A stretch of DNA of 64,000 nucleotides from Macrosoma leucophasiata (GCA_036365455.1 JAWQUS010000001.1:23421001-23485000); one strand, 5' to 3'. Counted from the stretch's first letter, positions 1 through 11,033 are shown. Notes: a model not told the origin generated them from the sequence alone. Translations and numbers: made by a program.

Positions 1-1047
1 TCTCCAATACGTAACCGTAGGTGGTTTCTAAATTTCAGTTATTTTAGAGTTTACTAGGTTTGTTGTTTATTGTCCATCCAATATACTACGCACGCATGCC
101 CTGTCGCCGCCATCTTCTGTCACGTCACTGATCGGTCAAGACGATGTTCGAATATCAAATGTGAACGGTTTGCAAATTGACCGCTCCGTCAAGCAGAAGA
201 CTGTCTGCAGTTGAAGGGTTGATTTATATTATACTCGTATGTTATATACTAGTTTCTCAGTCGGAATAAGAAGTAGCCTTTTGCCAATTCAGTCCATCTT
301 TGTTTCTATCTTTCAAGTTGATATTATTTTTCATGGTATCTCTTGTGTTTTTTAGTTACATTATGGTATTTGCATGAATTCTTGTAGGATCTGTAGAAAG
401 ACCCACGTTTTTTGAGTTTTTATACTGCATTTTACATACATTCCATATTTATTATGTTCTTTACCTAATTCCAAAAAAAATTTAACAGTCTGTGATTCGA
501 GAATTAAATACAGACTTCTGATATCCTATCAGCTGTGATACACACAGTAAGTTATATTAAAATTCAGTAGTATTTTTTTTTCAAATTTTTTGAAACTTTA
601 TTAAGAAATTAATTGTTGAAGTAGGAGTAGCTATACTCCTTCTAACAAAACCTAAGATAATAGATTGACTTTGTTCAGAAAATTTTTTTTGGGCTCTTTA
701 CCGACTAAATCATTGACATCAAAATGCCGAATACTTTTTTACTTAGGACAATTTCAGAATAATTGTTTTTCAACGTAAATATAGTAACACTTAAAAAATA
801 GCAAAGAATAACTTGGACTTAATCGCAAACACATCTTATGTGTGTTTATATATTAATGGACATCCCCAATCGTGACAATAAAGGCGGGTGGAGTCCGGCC
901 GCATCAGTGGCGTACAATCGAAACGATAGAATTTTATGAGAGCCCGGACGCAGTTCGGTAAGCAGACGCCGTAAATACTGGTACGTCGATGTACAAAGCT
1001 GGAAGGTTCCAGTAAAAAAAGTAGAGGATAGTGGTTTCATTATTATT
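1..1047. other. No gene recognised
   Basis: AT-rich sequence with short homopolymer runs. The only reading frames are short, antisense and featureless, and no known repeat terminus was recognised. Confidence 0.5.
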
Positions 1048-1317
1048 ACTGGTGGTAGAGTTCTCATGTAGGGACTCGAGGGCGTAGGCCACCGCATGAC
1101 CTAATCTATCTAACGCCAAATGGCGTGTTCAGCACTATCGTGTTCCGCTTAGGTGGCAATGTCTCGTAGTAACTAACACAGAGACACAATATTTCAGGTC
1201 TCAGGGATGGCAACGGCTTTGTATATTGACTTCTGATTTTTGTGTAGATATTTATAGGCTGCAGTCGTAACTTGACATCAATGAGATCTGCATGATCGTT
1301 TGCCATCTTCATTACAT
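1048..1317 (+). mobile_element. SINE-A copy, old and diverged
   Basis: The order of SINE-A blocks is preserved: ACTGGTGGTAGAG start, a block near CACTATCGTGTTCCG, a block near AGGCTGCAGTC, and the end GTTTGCCATCTTCATTACAT. Many substitutions separate it from the younger copies, so it is one of the oldest here. Two short reading frames cover it on the minus strand but are only translations of the repeat. Confidence 0.75.
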
Positions 1318-2084
1318 TATTGAAAATTTCTCACGTAACACAGGCAAATGCATTACCAAGATATAAAAAAACAAGAAATTGAGACAGCTGAAAATGTAGC
1401 CTCTATAAAAATCCCAACTAAGGTATAAAGGTTAGTCCTAAGTAATGTATTATCTTAGTTAATCATTATCCCACCAAAAACATTTTCATGTAAAAATGTT
1501 GCCAAGACGAGTCTAGTTTGCTTATCCTGTGAAAAAGTTATCAGATATCGTATAAAGCCAAGCTCCAAAGACTACACGCTCTTAACCTACATATATGCGA
1601 CCTAACTTTACTAGACCTAACTTCTCATACTCTACATTTTAGTTTAAACGTATGGCTTGGCCGTTTTGCTACCGTCACTTAGATTTAATAGGCATTCGTT
1701 ATATTATTTCTAGTATCTGGCATTATCCCAACCAAAGGTACGAGGGTTCAAAAATACGACGAAACGTTTCGAGAAAAGGTAGGTAGTACCCTTGCGCTTC
1801 GCTTGGCTCGTCTTGGCGGGGGAACTGACGTGCCCCCAGATAAAAGAGGTAGTAGATAATTACAGGTGAATAAATTTGTCAGTTCTTTGTCAATGTATTT
1901 AGTACTCCTATTGCAGTAGATGATTCATGATGGTAATGACTTTGACTTTTATTGAATTGACGACTACAACGTAGTAGTTGTCATTTTCTGTTGTGTGAAC
2001 TTTAAGGTTGGTAGTAATAAAGTTTCAATGTTTCAACATTTTTTTGCAGATATCTACAAGCTGCATTATTAAAAACAGAGAGTA
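1318..2084. other. No gene recognised
   Basis: Unassigned AT-rich sequence. A short GC-richer patch at about 1740-1840 has no recognisable element end. Confidence 0.4.
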
Positions 2085-2205
2085 GCAGGTCACATGTCCC
2101 ATCCAGTAAATTTTTTGTAAGCGCCACTTTAACACAGTACGTCACTGAAAATAATATTATACCGCGAGTTGTGTATTTCTAGAAGCTAGTAAAAAATATG
2201 AAGAG
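2085..2205. repeat. Diverged direct repeat, copy 1 of 2
   Basis: This segment aligns by eye with 2560-2688. Shared blocks are TCACATGT, CATCCAGTA, GCGCCAC, GCAGTACGTC or its variant, GAGTTGTG and AAAATATGAA, in the same order. Similarity looks like roughly three quarters. It overlaps the degraded reverse-transcriptase fragment, so the pair may be two remains of one LINE. Confidence 0.55.
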
Positions 2206-2287
2206 TGTAGGAAATAGCACAGAGCCTTGCGATACACCCTTAATTGTTAGTCAGTTTGAACTTTAAGATCGCGATGAAACGCTCCGA

Positions 2288-2338
2288 TATAATTATTCTA
2301 GCTTAATGGAATCAAGTTAGACTTCTAGAATAATTATA
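2288..2338. repeat. Inverted repeat, 14-bp perfect stem
   Basis: TATAATTATTCTAG at 2288-2301 is matched by its exact reverse complement at 2325-2338, with a 23-nt loop. It lies within the degraded reverse-transcriptase remains. No function is implied. Confidence 0.7.
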
Positions 2339-2559
2339 ACACTTTTGTGTAAAGGACTCTAAAATACCAGCTTGACATTGCCTTATAGGATAAACGCGTC
2401 ATTTAAATCCTTGACGATCTGGAATGGAATGGCTTGGGATCAGATTTTTTGCAAACTCAAATAACTGAACAATTGCTCTAGTGTAATATTTAACATTGTT
2501 TTTATTTTTATAGTTTTAAAATATAAAATGTTTTCCAGCATTCATAACATGAAAAACAA

Positions 2560-2688
2560 TAGGAGCTCACATGTCGCATCCAGTACAATTTTTGTACGCG
2601 CCACATTAATGCAGTACGTCGCTGTACGTAACTATTACACCGTGAGTTGTGGATTTGTTTTGCTCGGCTAGTTGAAAATATGAAAATC
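2560..2688. repeat. Diverged direct repeat, copy 2 of 2
   Basis: Partner of 2085-2205 in the same orientation. A minus-strand 62-codon frame covers it but has no recognisable domain and is taken as chance. Confidence 0.5.
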
Positions 2689-2699
2689 AGTTTCAAGTT

Positions 2700-3343
2700 T
2701 CGTTGGATAGAGAAAGAAGCTGAAATAGAACTTTATTTGCTTAGTCCTGTTAGCCAAGGAATTTTCGTCATTTGTTTAGATCTTTGCATAGATACGCTAA
2801 ATGGTTGTTTTGAATAAGTTGATACGATTTACCCAGTTTTCGTTTTAACTTATGTTAGGACGTAAGTGCCAAATAGACAAATAGAAATAGATTCTTACAG
2901 TCTATAGACATCTACGTTGAACATTAATACTAAAAATCTAAATTAGAATGGTTGCCAATGTGGAAGTAAATCTATTACGACTGTACAGAAAATTCGGGGC
3001 GTCACACTATTTAAGCGGACCGTCATAGTTCTGAATACTATCCAACCAAATACGGCAAATAGATTAAGTAATGCGGTGATAACTCTGAAAACTTCCATCT
3101 TAAGATTTTTCTATTTTTTTTATTTAAGCTTCGAGATTTTCGGATTTTAAGGCAACATTGAAATTTTGAAAGATTTTTCACCCTATTTCTATTTTTGGTT
3201 TCATAAAGATTTTCTAGGCTTTTATGATTAATATTTATAAAAATCTTTTAAACAGTACTAATATTCATGTATTTGTATATGAATAATGTCTTATAGGGAT
3301 TATGCAATCACATAATATATCATATCAATATGCCTGTATTTTT
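2700..3343. other. No gene recognised
   Basis: AT-rich, with no repeat terminus or domain identified. Confidence 0.4.
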
Positions 3344-3626
3344 ACTGGTGGTAGAGCTTCAGTGACGGAGCTCGCGGGCGTAGGCACCACCGCATTACCT
3401 AATATACTTGCCGCTAAATGGTAGTGTTCAGCACTATCGTGTTCCGGTCAGGTGGTAATGTACGGCCCTGTAATTTCCGGCACAGAGGCATAACACCTAA
3501 TGCCTCAGGAGTGGCAGCGCATCTGCATTTTGACCTCTGGTCATTGTGTGGGTGTCTATAGGCTGCATCACTTAACATCAATGTGAACTGCATGCTTGTT
3601 TGCCACTTTTATTACAAAAAAAAAAT
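3344..3626 (+). mobile_element. SINE-A copy, full length
   Basis: Runs from ACTGGTGGTAGAG to a poly(A) tail of ten A. It carries the 5' hairpin region, the block CACTATCGTGTTCCGGTCAG, the block CCTAATGCCTCAGGAGTGG, and the 3' end TGCATGCTTGTTTGCCAC. It is preceded by a T run, as are most full copies. Confidence 0.88.
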
Positions 3627-4958
3627 CACAATGATCTATTCAGGTATTTATTTTGTCTACCTAAGTAAATCATGTTAATCACTACTGCAACAATCTATCA
3701 CCAAGAACGGAAGATGATAGCAGATGAACGTAAAAGATATTTAAAAACTTATTTCTCATTAGCATTTACAAAGCTCATTTGACATATTGGGACGTTTGCG
3801 TTTACAAATATATTATTTCTAATAATAATGTCACCGAGGAAAATCTGTAGAAACTAGTAAAAATATTAATTTGTCAATATTGGACGTATTGCATATTTGA
3901 AGATTTCTTATGGCCAAATTCTCAAACGTCACTTAAATCTAAGTGGGACTTAAAAGTTTTCTGTCTTTATAAAACACATTCAAAGGACAGATATAGCGCA
4001 CATTTGAGGGTTGCTTAAAATTGAGTGATGTTTGAGTATTCGGCCATTAGCCAATCATAATAACCAGACGTTATTTAAACATTCATAAGAACAACATCAT
4101 AACAAAAACAAAAGAACACTCTTCAAACTTTGAAGAAAACAAACAATGATTGTAAATTTATTACAACTGAATACGGATATTCAATGTCCATTTTCAGAAA
4201 TAAAAGAACGCGCATTGACAGATACTTCATTTTTACAAGTCGCTGTAGGAGATGGCAGATTGCAGACACCGCTGTCGTCGTTAAGGAGGAGTTGTAAGTG
4301 TTATAATATCCCTCAGGCCATGAGAAAAATAAGACAATTGACTTCTTATTGTTCTCTGTCTTTGTATATTTTTTAACATTCAGAATTATAAACATAGTTA
4401 GCATGCACTTTCCTTCCGGAGAGAACCTTCAGGAGAGATACAGAGCTAGAATTCTCGAAGTGTATAATTCTGAAAGTAAAAAAACAACAATTCAACTGAC
4501 TTTGTATATTACTCACGAAACGCACCGGCTTTGGATATAGAAGAAAGAAGAAGAATAAGAAAAAACATTTATTGGTGCAGCCCCCATACCAATATCAAGT
4601 ACTGCATTGAGAAAAAAAAACAATAGAAAAAATTAACATTTACAATTGAAGTACATACGTTACACAAAAAAACAAAAAATACTTTATAAAAAGGGTTGAC
4701 ATAAAACATCTTATACCTATTAAAAAAAGTACCTAGATAGAGTAGAAAATAAGATACAAAATCCTACGGCTGCACCAAGTAGTTCTCAGTTCAGCATTAT
4801 GTCAAGCCGAAGCCCGACGCTGGTTTCAACTGGAAACTACTCGGTGGGACAGGGTTATCGGACGTATACGGATATGTAGTTTAAGAGTCCATCGCGTATA
4901 ATCTACGTGACTCGTAATTTATATATATTACGAATAAGATAATGGTATAATATATTGA
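3627..4958. other. No gene recognised
   Basis: Two overlapping frames of 76 and 93 codons lie on opposite strands at about 4123-4404. Neither has a recognisable domain and both are probably chance. A patch near 4800-4860 is GC-richer, without an identified function. Confidence 0.4.
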
Positions 4959-5002
4959 AAGCATCTAGATATTTCTTTCGATAAAGAAATATCTAGATGC
5001 TT
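4959..5002. repeat. Perfect hairpin, 20-bp stem, 4-nt loop
   Basis: Positions 4959-4978 and 4983-5002 are exact reverse complements, separated by CGAT. The core is GCATCTAGATATTTCTTT. Perfect pairing over 20 bp in otherwise degraded sequence suggests a recent snap-back or template-switch event. Confidence 0.85.
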
Positions 5003-5920
5003 ATCTAGAAGACCATATTAATTTCCAAAAGAGTGTGAAGTTTTAAAAAATAATAGTTGAAGCACTTTTGCCCCAAAATTCTAATCCAAGATTCCAAAAT
5101 TAGCACTCGCAGACACTGCAAAGCCGTCAGTCAATATACAGTCTATAAAAAACAACGTCCGCAATCAAACGGACATGTCCATTTGCGTCACACAAAAAAG
5201 AAATACATCCGAGAGCACTTACCCTTAACAGATGCAGCTAAGACGGACGGGGGGCAGGTAAAGGGGTCAAACGTCATCGATCGGTCAGTGGGGGCGGCTC
5301 CACTCTAATCCGACTCGCAATCATAGCTCTATCAGATATATCCCTTACATACGTGGACCGTTCCGTAGTTATTGTTCTTGTAATGCCTTCTTGTTTTGTT
5401 GTGCAATTTTTGTTTTCGAAACTGGAAGTTTGATTCGACTTCGTGCACGTAATTGTTGGTGTTAAGCTTTGTCACGTATTGATGAATGAGATCAAGTATA
5501 TTTAATGGAATACATTTATACGCTTAAAGAAAATACGATCGGAGTTATTTCTTATGTTTGAAACAAAAAAAAAATCAAAATTGGTTCAGGCGTTGTTGAA
5601 TAGTCGGTGAACAAATAAAATATTCCGACGAACATACTCCTTTTTTGAAGTCGGTTAATAAATAAACCTGCCAAGTGCGAGTCGGACTCGGTTTCATAGT
5701 GTTCCGTATGAATTAATTGTCTATGTTATCATAAATACCATAGATTTCTGATAAGTTTTTTTTAATGTAACCGAACGTGGTAATCAACCATGCAGTTCAC
5801 ATGGATTTTAAGTGATGACTGCAGTGGCGCACCAGTCTCGGTTGGACGCGCACGCGTCTCAGGGTTATAGCGATAGATTGAACAAGTTTTTTTCTAAATA
5901 CCGTACGCTTACCGCAGAAA
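5003..5920. other. No gene recognised; one element terminus
   Basis: Mostly unassigned. Positions 5667-5692 read CCAAGTGCGAGTCGGACTCG. I associate this end sequence with a common dispersed lepidopteran repeat; a second trace is at 37937. A short frame at 5057-5308 has no recognisable domain. Confidence 0.35.
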
Positions 5921-6430
5921 ATGGAGGAATACCTCCAATTTTCTGACTCAAGTGGAAGTGATCAAGATGGCGAGGAGGAGGTGCAAGTTGGAGGAATTTC
6001 TAATGCGGATCAAATTGGAGGAGAAAATAGAGAAGAGAGAAATGGAGTCCAGGGATGAGAAGAGAGTGAGAAGGGAAAGCGAAGAAATTATTGAGGAAGG
6101 ATTTACACGAGTAAATAGGAAGGTGAAACGCTCGAAGGTAAAGACTCCAGAGATAAATAATAGTGTAGAAGGTCAACAGGAAGAAGTGGAGCATACGTTT
6201 ATAATATCTTTGACGGCGAAGGATGTTTTGCCCAAGCAATTTGGTATGGCAAAGTTGCTTCGTTCTGAAAATATTAGCAACATCTTGAGAATCGTTTACA
6301 AGAACCCTTATAAGATTTTGGTTGAATTTGGAACTAGAGCGGAAGGTGAAAAGTAGATTAAAAATGAGAAGATGTCGGAATTAGGATACAGATGTCAAGC
6401 AATTGATGAAATCAACGTGTATACAAAAAC
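5921..6430 (+). pseudogene. LINE ORF1 (gag-like) fragment, frameshifted
   Basis: The ATG at 5921 opens an acidic N-terminus (MEEYLQFSDSSGSDQDGEEE) that stops at 6053. The same coding sequence appears to continue in another frame to 6355, with RVNRKVKRSKVK and then VLPKQFGMAKLLRSENIS and VYKNPYKILVEF. After a TAG at 6355-6357 the frame goes on with MSELGYRCQAIDEINV. The pattern of acidic start, basic middle and a fold built on LLRSENIS and NPYKILVEF resembles the ORF1 proteins of insect non-LTR retrotransposons that I recall. The apparent 134-aa frame starting at 5952 therefore has a false N-terminus. One frameshift near 6020-6055 and one stop inactivate it. The 3' side is cut by a SINE-A fragment. 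Confidence 0.55.
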
Positions 6431-6740
6431 GAGAGATCAAAATGCAGATGTGTTGCCATTACCAGGGAATATGTAATAATACTACGTATAGAATGGACAC
6501 TTTGACGTCCCGCCCGATTTCCCCGCCTTATCCAACCTCCTCCCCTGTTATGGGCGACGTTTGGTATTCTCTACGTGCTACGCACACAGGTGCGCGTGTA
6601 AATACATGTCACTGATTGATGTCTGTGTAATAGAGACCAAATAAAGCGTTTGTATGGAATTTTGGCGGAGTGTCCGCAGTGTGCCATTACCACCCCTGAG
6701 ACCATAATTTTTACGTTTCTGTGATAGTTATAACGTGACC
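6417..6740 (-). mobile_element. SINE-A fragment split by a small transposon
   Basis: 6417-6463 (motif GATCAAAATGCAGATG) and 6684-6740 (CCATTACCACCCCTGAGACC) are consecutive parts of a minus-strand SINE-A. They are interrupted by the 220-bp insertion at 6464-6683. Confidence 0.6.
6464..6683 (+). mobile_element. MITE-like element with 8-bp target duplication
   Basis: The insertion lies between two exact copies of CCATTACC (6456-6463 and 6684-6691). The host repeat, SINE-A, normally has this sequence region once. Its start reads AGGGAATATGTAATAATAC and its end GGAGTGTCCGCAGTGTG. A homologous copy lies reversed at 21388-21582. An 8-bp duplication is typical of hAT-type DNA transposons. No transposase is present, so it is non-autonomous. 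Superfamily placement is inference. Confidence 0.75.
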
Positions 6741-6781
6741 TTACATTCATACATCAAGTTTTATTGCAATTTAGGATTATT

Positions 6782-7366
6782 TTTTTTATGTACTTAATGA
6801 AGATGGCAAACAAGCATGCAGTTTTTTTTTTTTTTTATGTAATGGTAGTCGCAAACAAGCATGCAGTTCACATTGATGTTAAGTGATGACTGCAGCCTAT
6901 AGACACCCACGCAATGACTAGAGGTCAAAATGCAGATGCGTTGCCACTCCTGAGGCCTAAGGTGTTATGCCTCTGTGCCAGAAATTACAGGGCCGTACAT
7001 TACCACCTGACCGGAACACGATAGTGCTGAACACTACCATTTAGCGGCAAGTATATTAGGTAATGCGGTGGTGCCTACGCCCGCGAGCTCCGTCACTGGA
7101 GCTCTACCACCAGTAAAAATCATATTGATGTTAAGTGATGACTGCAGCATGTAGACAACTACACAAAAATCAGAGCTCAAAATGCAGATGCGTTGCCACC
7201 CCTGAGGCCTTAGTTGTTTTGTCTCCGTGATAGTTATTAGGGGGCTGTACATTACCATCTAACCGGCACACGATAGTGCTGAACACTACCATGTAGCGGA
7301 AGATAAATTAGGTAATGCGTTGGTGCCCACGCCCACGAGCTCCTTCACTGGAATTCAACCACCAGT
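6782..7366 (-). mobile_element. SINE-A copy interrupted by another SINE-A
   Basis: 6782-6818 carries the 3' end (AAACAAGCATGCAG in minus-copy reading) and 7120-7366 carries the rest up to ACCACCAGT. A younger copy occupies 6819-7118. The outer copy is more diverged. Confidence 0.75.
6819..7114 (-). mobile_element. SINE-A copy, full length, nested
   Basis: A T run (the poly(A) tail read in reverse) at about 6819 is followed by all SINE-A blocks up to CTACCACCAGT. It is inserted in the same orientation inside an older copy, so the family was active over a long period. Confidence 0.88.
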
Positions 7367-7481
7367 ATAAAAATAATTTATTTATACAATTGACTCTTTC
7401 TCGTATATATCCTTTTTGAGATCTTCAGTTTTTGTCTAGAATTTAAGATATTTATGGGCTTCTGTATTTAATTAATAACCT

Positions 7482-7515
7482 ACCATCAATATGAAATGCA
7501 TGCTTGCTTGCCATG
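7482..7515 (+). mobile_element. SINE-A 3' end fragment
   Basis: Contains ATGCATGCTTGCTTGCCAT, the 3' terminal motif, without the body. Confidence 0.5.
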
Positions 7516-7752
7516 ACATAAAAACAAAACATATTCATAACATTACCTTCATTTAATTTGATTGATTTGTGTGATAGATCATTCTTACACATTATAGCTG
7601 TCATATATTTATATCAAATTATTTGTTGATGTGTAATAGGTAACTCATAGCGCATATTGGCAATACTTAACCTTGAAGACATTAGATTCATATCAAGGCT
7701 TTAATTTCTTAGTATACAATGTCTTGGACTACTTTTAAAATAATATTATTTT

Positions 7753-7805
7753 ACTGGTGGTAGAGCTCCAGTGACGTAACTCGCAGGTGTAGGTACCACC
7801 GCATT
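7753..7805 (+). mobile_element. SINE-A 5' fragment
   Basis: Starts ACTGGTGGTAGAG and stops after CCACCGCATT, where a Helitron-type sequence begins. It forms the left border of the large palindrome. Confidence 0.75.
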
Positions 7806-7807
7806 CT

Positions 7808-7995
7808 TCTGCCTGTTTTGAGGGGCTAATCTTGGGAATGGCTGGACCGATTTTGACGGGAATTTCACTGGCAGATAGCTGATGCAATAAGGAGTAACTT
7901 AGGCTACTTTTATACTAGCTGCGCCCACGACTTCGTCCGGGGAGATACTGAACAATGATAAATACTCACGCGGGCGAAGTCGCGGGCACAGCTAG
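7808..7995 (+). mobile_element. Helitron-type element, 5' truncated
   Basis: Homologous to 25003-25328 from TTTTGAGGGGCTAATCTTGG onward, ending with CTAG at 7992-7995 followed by T. Its last 82 bp (7914-7995) are themselves an inverted repeat with ACTAGCTG at one side and CAGCTAGT at the other. Confidence 0.65.
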
Positions 7996-8264
7996 TAAGT
8001 AAATAAATACGCTTTAATTAGCTTCGTACCAGGGGGCCGACCCCTGTTTCGTTTATGACGTTATCTTGTCAGTTTCGTACCAAAGCATTTTCCTCTTAAG
8101 TAGGTAGGTACCTATGGATGAAAACGCTTCCAGGAAAAATTTAGGCGGTACGAACCTGGCAAGATGATGTCATAATTGAAAGCTAAACGAAAGCATTAGA
8201 AGCGGTCGGCCCTCAGATATAAATCTGTATCGTAGTTGTACACACACATAACAGATAGACGAAG

Positions 8265-8518
8265 ATAGAGCTCCAGTGACGGACTTCGCGGGCGTAGGCA
8301 CCACCGCATTACCTAATATACTTGCCGCTAAATGTTAGTGTTCAGCACTATCGTGTTCCGGTCAGGTGGTAATGTAAGGCTCTGTAATTTCCGGCACAGA
8401 GGCATAACAGAAGAATTGGTAACGCATTTATATTTTGACCTCTGGTCTTTGTGTAAGTGTCTTTAGGCTGCTGTCATAATTTAACATCAATGTGAACTGT
8501 AATGCTTGTTTGCCACTT
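8265..8518 (+). mobile_element. SINE-A copy at palindrome centre
   Basis: Lacks the first few bases and runs to CTTGTTTGCCACTTCCATT without a poly(A) tail. The inverted partner starts 5 bp later. It shares its private internal deletion with the copy at 8524-8722. Confidence 0.8.
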
Positions 8519-8523
8519 CCATT

Positions 8524-8722
8524 GCAGCCTATAGACACCCACACAAAGACCAGAGGTCAAAATATAAATGCGTTACCAATTCTTCTGTTATGCCTCTGTG
8601 CCGGAAATTATATTACCACCTGACCGGAACACGATAGTGCTGAACACTAATATTTAGCGGCAAGTATATTAGGTAATGCGGTGGTGCCTACGCCCGCGAG
8701 CTCCGTCACTGGAGCTCTACCA
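8524..8722 (-). mobile_element. SINE-A copy, mirrored partner
   Basis: Reverse complement of the body of 8265-8471, lacking the last roughly 50 bp of SINE-A. It has an extra deletion near 8610 (GGAAATTATATTACC). Confidence 0.8.
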
Positions 8723-8988
8723 TGTGTTATGTGTGTGTAAAATGGCAACTACGATACATATTTATATCTGAGGGCCGACCGCTTCTAATGCTTTCGTTTA
8801 GCTTTCAATTATGACATCATCTTGCCAGGTTCGTACCGCCTAAATTTTTCCTGGAAGCGTTTTCATCCATAGGTATATACCTACTTAAGAGGAAAATGCT
8901 TTGGTACGAAACTGACAAGATAACGTCATAAACGAAACGGGGGTCGGCCCCCTGGTACGAAGCTAATTAAAGCGTATTTATTTACTTA

Positions 8989-9300
8989 CTAGCTGTGCCC
9001 GCGACTTCGCCCGCGTGAGTATTTATCATTGTTCAGTATCTCCCCGGACGAAGTCGTGGGCGCAGCTAGTATAAAAGTAGCCTAAGTTACTCCTTATTGC
9101 ATCAGCTATCTGCCAGTGAAATTCCCGTCAAAATCGGTCCCGCCATTCCCAAGATTAGCCCCTCAAAACAGGCAGACAGACAAAAATGGTAAAAAATGTT
9201 GTTTTGGTATATGTACCGTGTATACATACACATTCATTTAGTAAAAAGCGGTTATTTTTATATTACAAATAGACACTCCAATTTTATTTATTTGTATAGA
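8989..9300 (-). mobile_element. Helitron-type element, near full length
   Basis: On the minus strand it starts TCTATACAAATAAATAAAAT and ends CTAG (8989-8992) followed by T, the signature of Helitrons. It matches 25003-25328 over its length. No coding sequence. Confidence 0.65.
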
Positions 9301-10011
9301 CGTATTTATTTACTCATTGCTTAAAATTATTGAATTGCCGATTCAAACCAATATTCTATTTCTAATAATAAATAACACTAACATGCCCAAAAGCAAAATT
9401 GAATTGGGACTTGGCGCCGTCGGGCCGAACATAAAAACAGCTTCCAGAATATTCGATAGCGATGCATTTCACCAAATGATTCAGCTCAAAGGCCTTATCA
9501 AAACGCAAATATCTCACGTACCTAGGTGTCCCCTTGAATGCACACATCTGGACGTTAGAAGCTGCTAATATTTCAAGCGCGACCACAGCTTTTGCATCTT
9601 CACAACATTATACATTCAAATCCAAGCAAATTCCTCACACCCTTACTGCTATGATTGGAAGACTTGTTTTCGTATGTCGCAATTGTTTTCGGGCTGTGTT
9701 ATAAGTTGGTGTCTGAAGGTAAAGATAGCGTTTAGGAAGCCGGCTGTGGTCGCGGCCCGGTTGAAATATGCAGAGGTGGTATTGAGTGTGACCTTTACAA
9801 AGGAGCGCAGTAAGACAGTCCGGGTGGACTCGCTCATACGATGGGATCGTTCCCGTTTGGATAGACGACACGGGATTTTGTGTTCAAGCCATCCCAAATG
9901 AAGAGAATAAAGGCTACAATAATCCTTTAAAATATATTAATGTTCACAACACAACTCATATGTTGAGAACAACATATTAGCCCATTTGCCCTTTTATCAA
10001 AACAAAAAGAA
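9301..10011. other. No gene recognised
   Basis: Overlapping frames of 74-83 codons exist on both strands between 9317 and 9901, without domains. None looks coding. Confidence 0.4.
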
Positions 10012-10330
10012 AACGAAACTTCACACCTGTAGTCCTTGAAGGGGTAGGCAGAGATAGATGCATGCACACCTCAATCCCTAAAGAGATAGGCAGAGATAAA
10101 TTTATGCATTCAAGCATACATGCAAACACCCTCGATTCGTCGGTAACGTTTTGGCATTTACAGGTGGAGAACCTGTTGACATCTCTGGGCACATTGCCAA
10201 ACGAAGGAAGGAGGAATTTCCAGAAAATGAAAAAATCTAAATAGAATAGGAGATAAAGGCTTTTAAACCGTTACCTCTGAAAGCCTCCGACCCGGGAATC
10301 ATATCCAGGCACTACTACTACGCTTGGGAG
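10012..10330 (-). mobile_element. SINE-B copy (tRNA-headed), diverged
   Basis: On the minus strand it has the tRNA-like head (GGATATGATTCCCGGGTCGG, a degraded B box), the body AGAGGTAACGGTTTAAAAGC and the tail ending CTACAGGTGTGAAG. The segment around TAGGCAGAGATA is duplicated near the 3' end (10045-10060 and 10088-10100). Confidence 0.75.
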
Positions 10331-11033
10331 CGTGAAACGAGGACTATTTATAACATCAATCTATTAAATTACGTATAACAAAATCTATACACAAATTATA
10401 TTGTTAGCTTTAGGTACTGGTATGATTTCGTACGTGGTACGTTCAGATGTTAAGTATATGTTAAATGTATGTTCAGAACTGACGCCCTTATTTCGCAGAT
10501 GCATTCATGCATACACCCACGATTCGCCAGTTTTTGTTTTCGGAATCTGCCGTACCGTTTCTATTTTTTTCTGTTTTGATATCTTGTACTACCGACTTGA
10601 GCATTAAATCCGAGACCTATTGCATAGAAGTTTCGCTCAGAACATCACTTGTAATTTTCACGTATCATGGTAAAATGGAAACATGTCCCAGGACTTTGAA
10701 AAGCTCGTGGGAGCGACGTGTGTCCTCACAAAGTGACCGCTATTAAACATGCATTGCTGCTTAAGTATCGGGTGTTAAGTCTTAGTACACACGCCAAAAA
10801 TATCCGACAGTAGACTGTGTAAATTTGGAACATATTGCTTGGGAAATGGTTCAAGCAGTTTCTGTGGTGTTTGGGAGGGTGTGACCCCTTTGACTTGCGG
10901 GTATGATGCTGTAATTTTCAGGTGTAAAGGCAGATTAGGTATAATGTCACAAATGCTATGATTTTTAAGGCATCATTTCGGCAATATTTAAAAAAAAATC
11001 CTGAAGGTAGCAGATATGGCAGCCAAATAGAAT
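10331..11033. other. No gene recognised
   Basis: Frames at 10401-10607 and 10507-10746 overlap each other and show no domain. No repeat ends were found. Confidence 0.4.

Larger units (their letters stand above)
2085..2340 (-). pseudogene. Degraded non-LTR reverse transcriptase fragment
   Basis: Read on the minus strand, about 2180-2240 gives GVSQGSVLFPTLFIFF. This resembles the conserved GVPQGSVLSPTLFLL block of non-LTR reverse transcriptases, with Pro replaced by Ser. Flanking codons on both sides contain several stops, so the fragment is dead. The match is a short motif only, and the clade cannot be named. Confidence 0.4.
7808..9176. repeat. Large imperfect palindrome, arms about 660 bp
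   Basis: The left arm 7808-8471 is matched by the reverse complement of 8524-9176. The 52-bp centre is the 3' end of a SINE-A. Each arm contains, in mirrored order, a Helitron-type end, a stretch with GGTACGAA and CGGTCGGCCC motifs, and a SINE-A body. Both SINE-A bodies share a private change (CATAACAGAAGAATTGGTAA in place of the usual CTTAGGCCTC region). This shows that one arm was copied from the other. The arms differ by several substitutions and a roughly 10-bp deletion. Confidence 0.9.

Noticed and set aside
7808..9176. Palindrome as a sequencing-adapter artefact
   Set aside because: A missed-adapter chimera would have identical arms. These differ by substitutions and a roughly 10-bp indel, so it is probably real, though reads should confirm.
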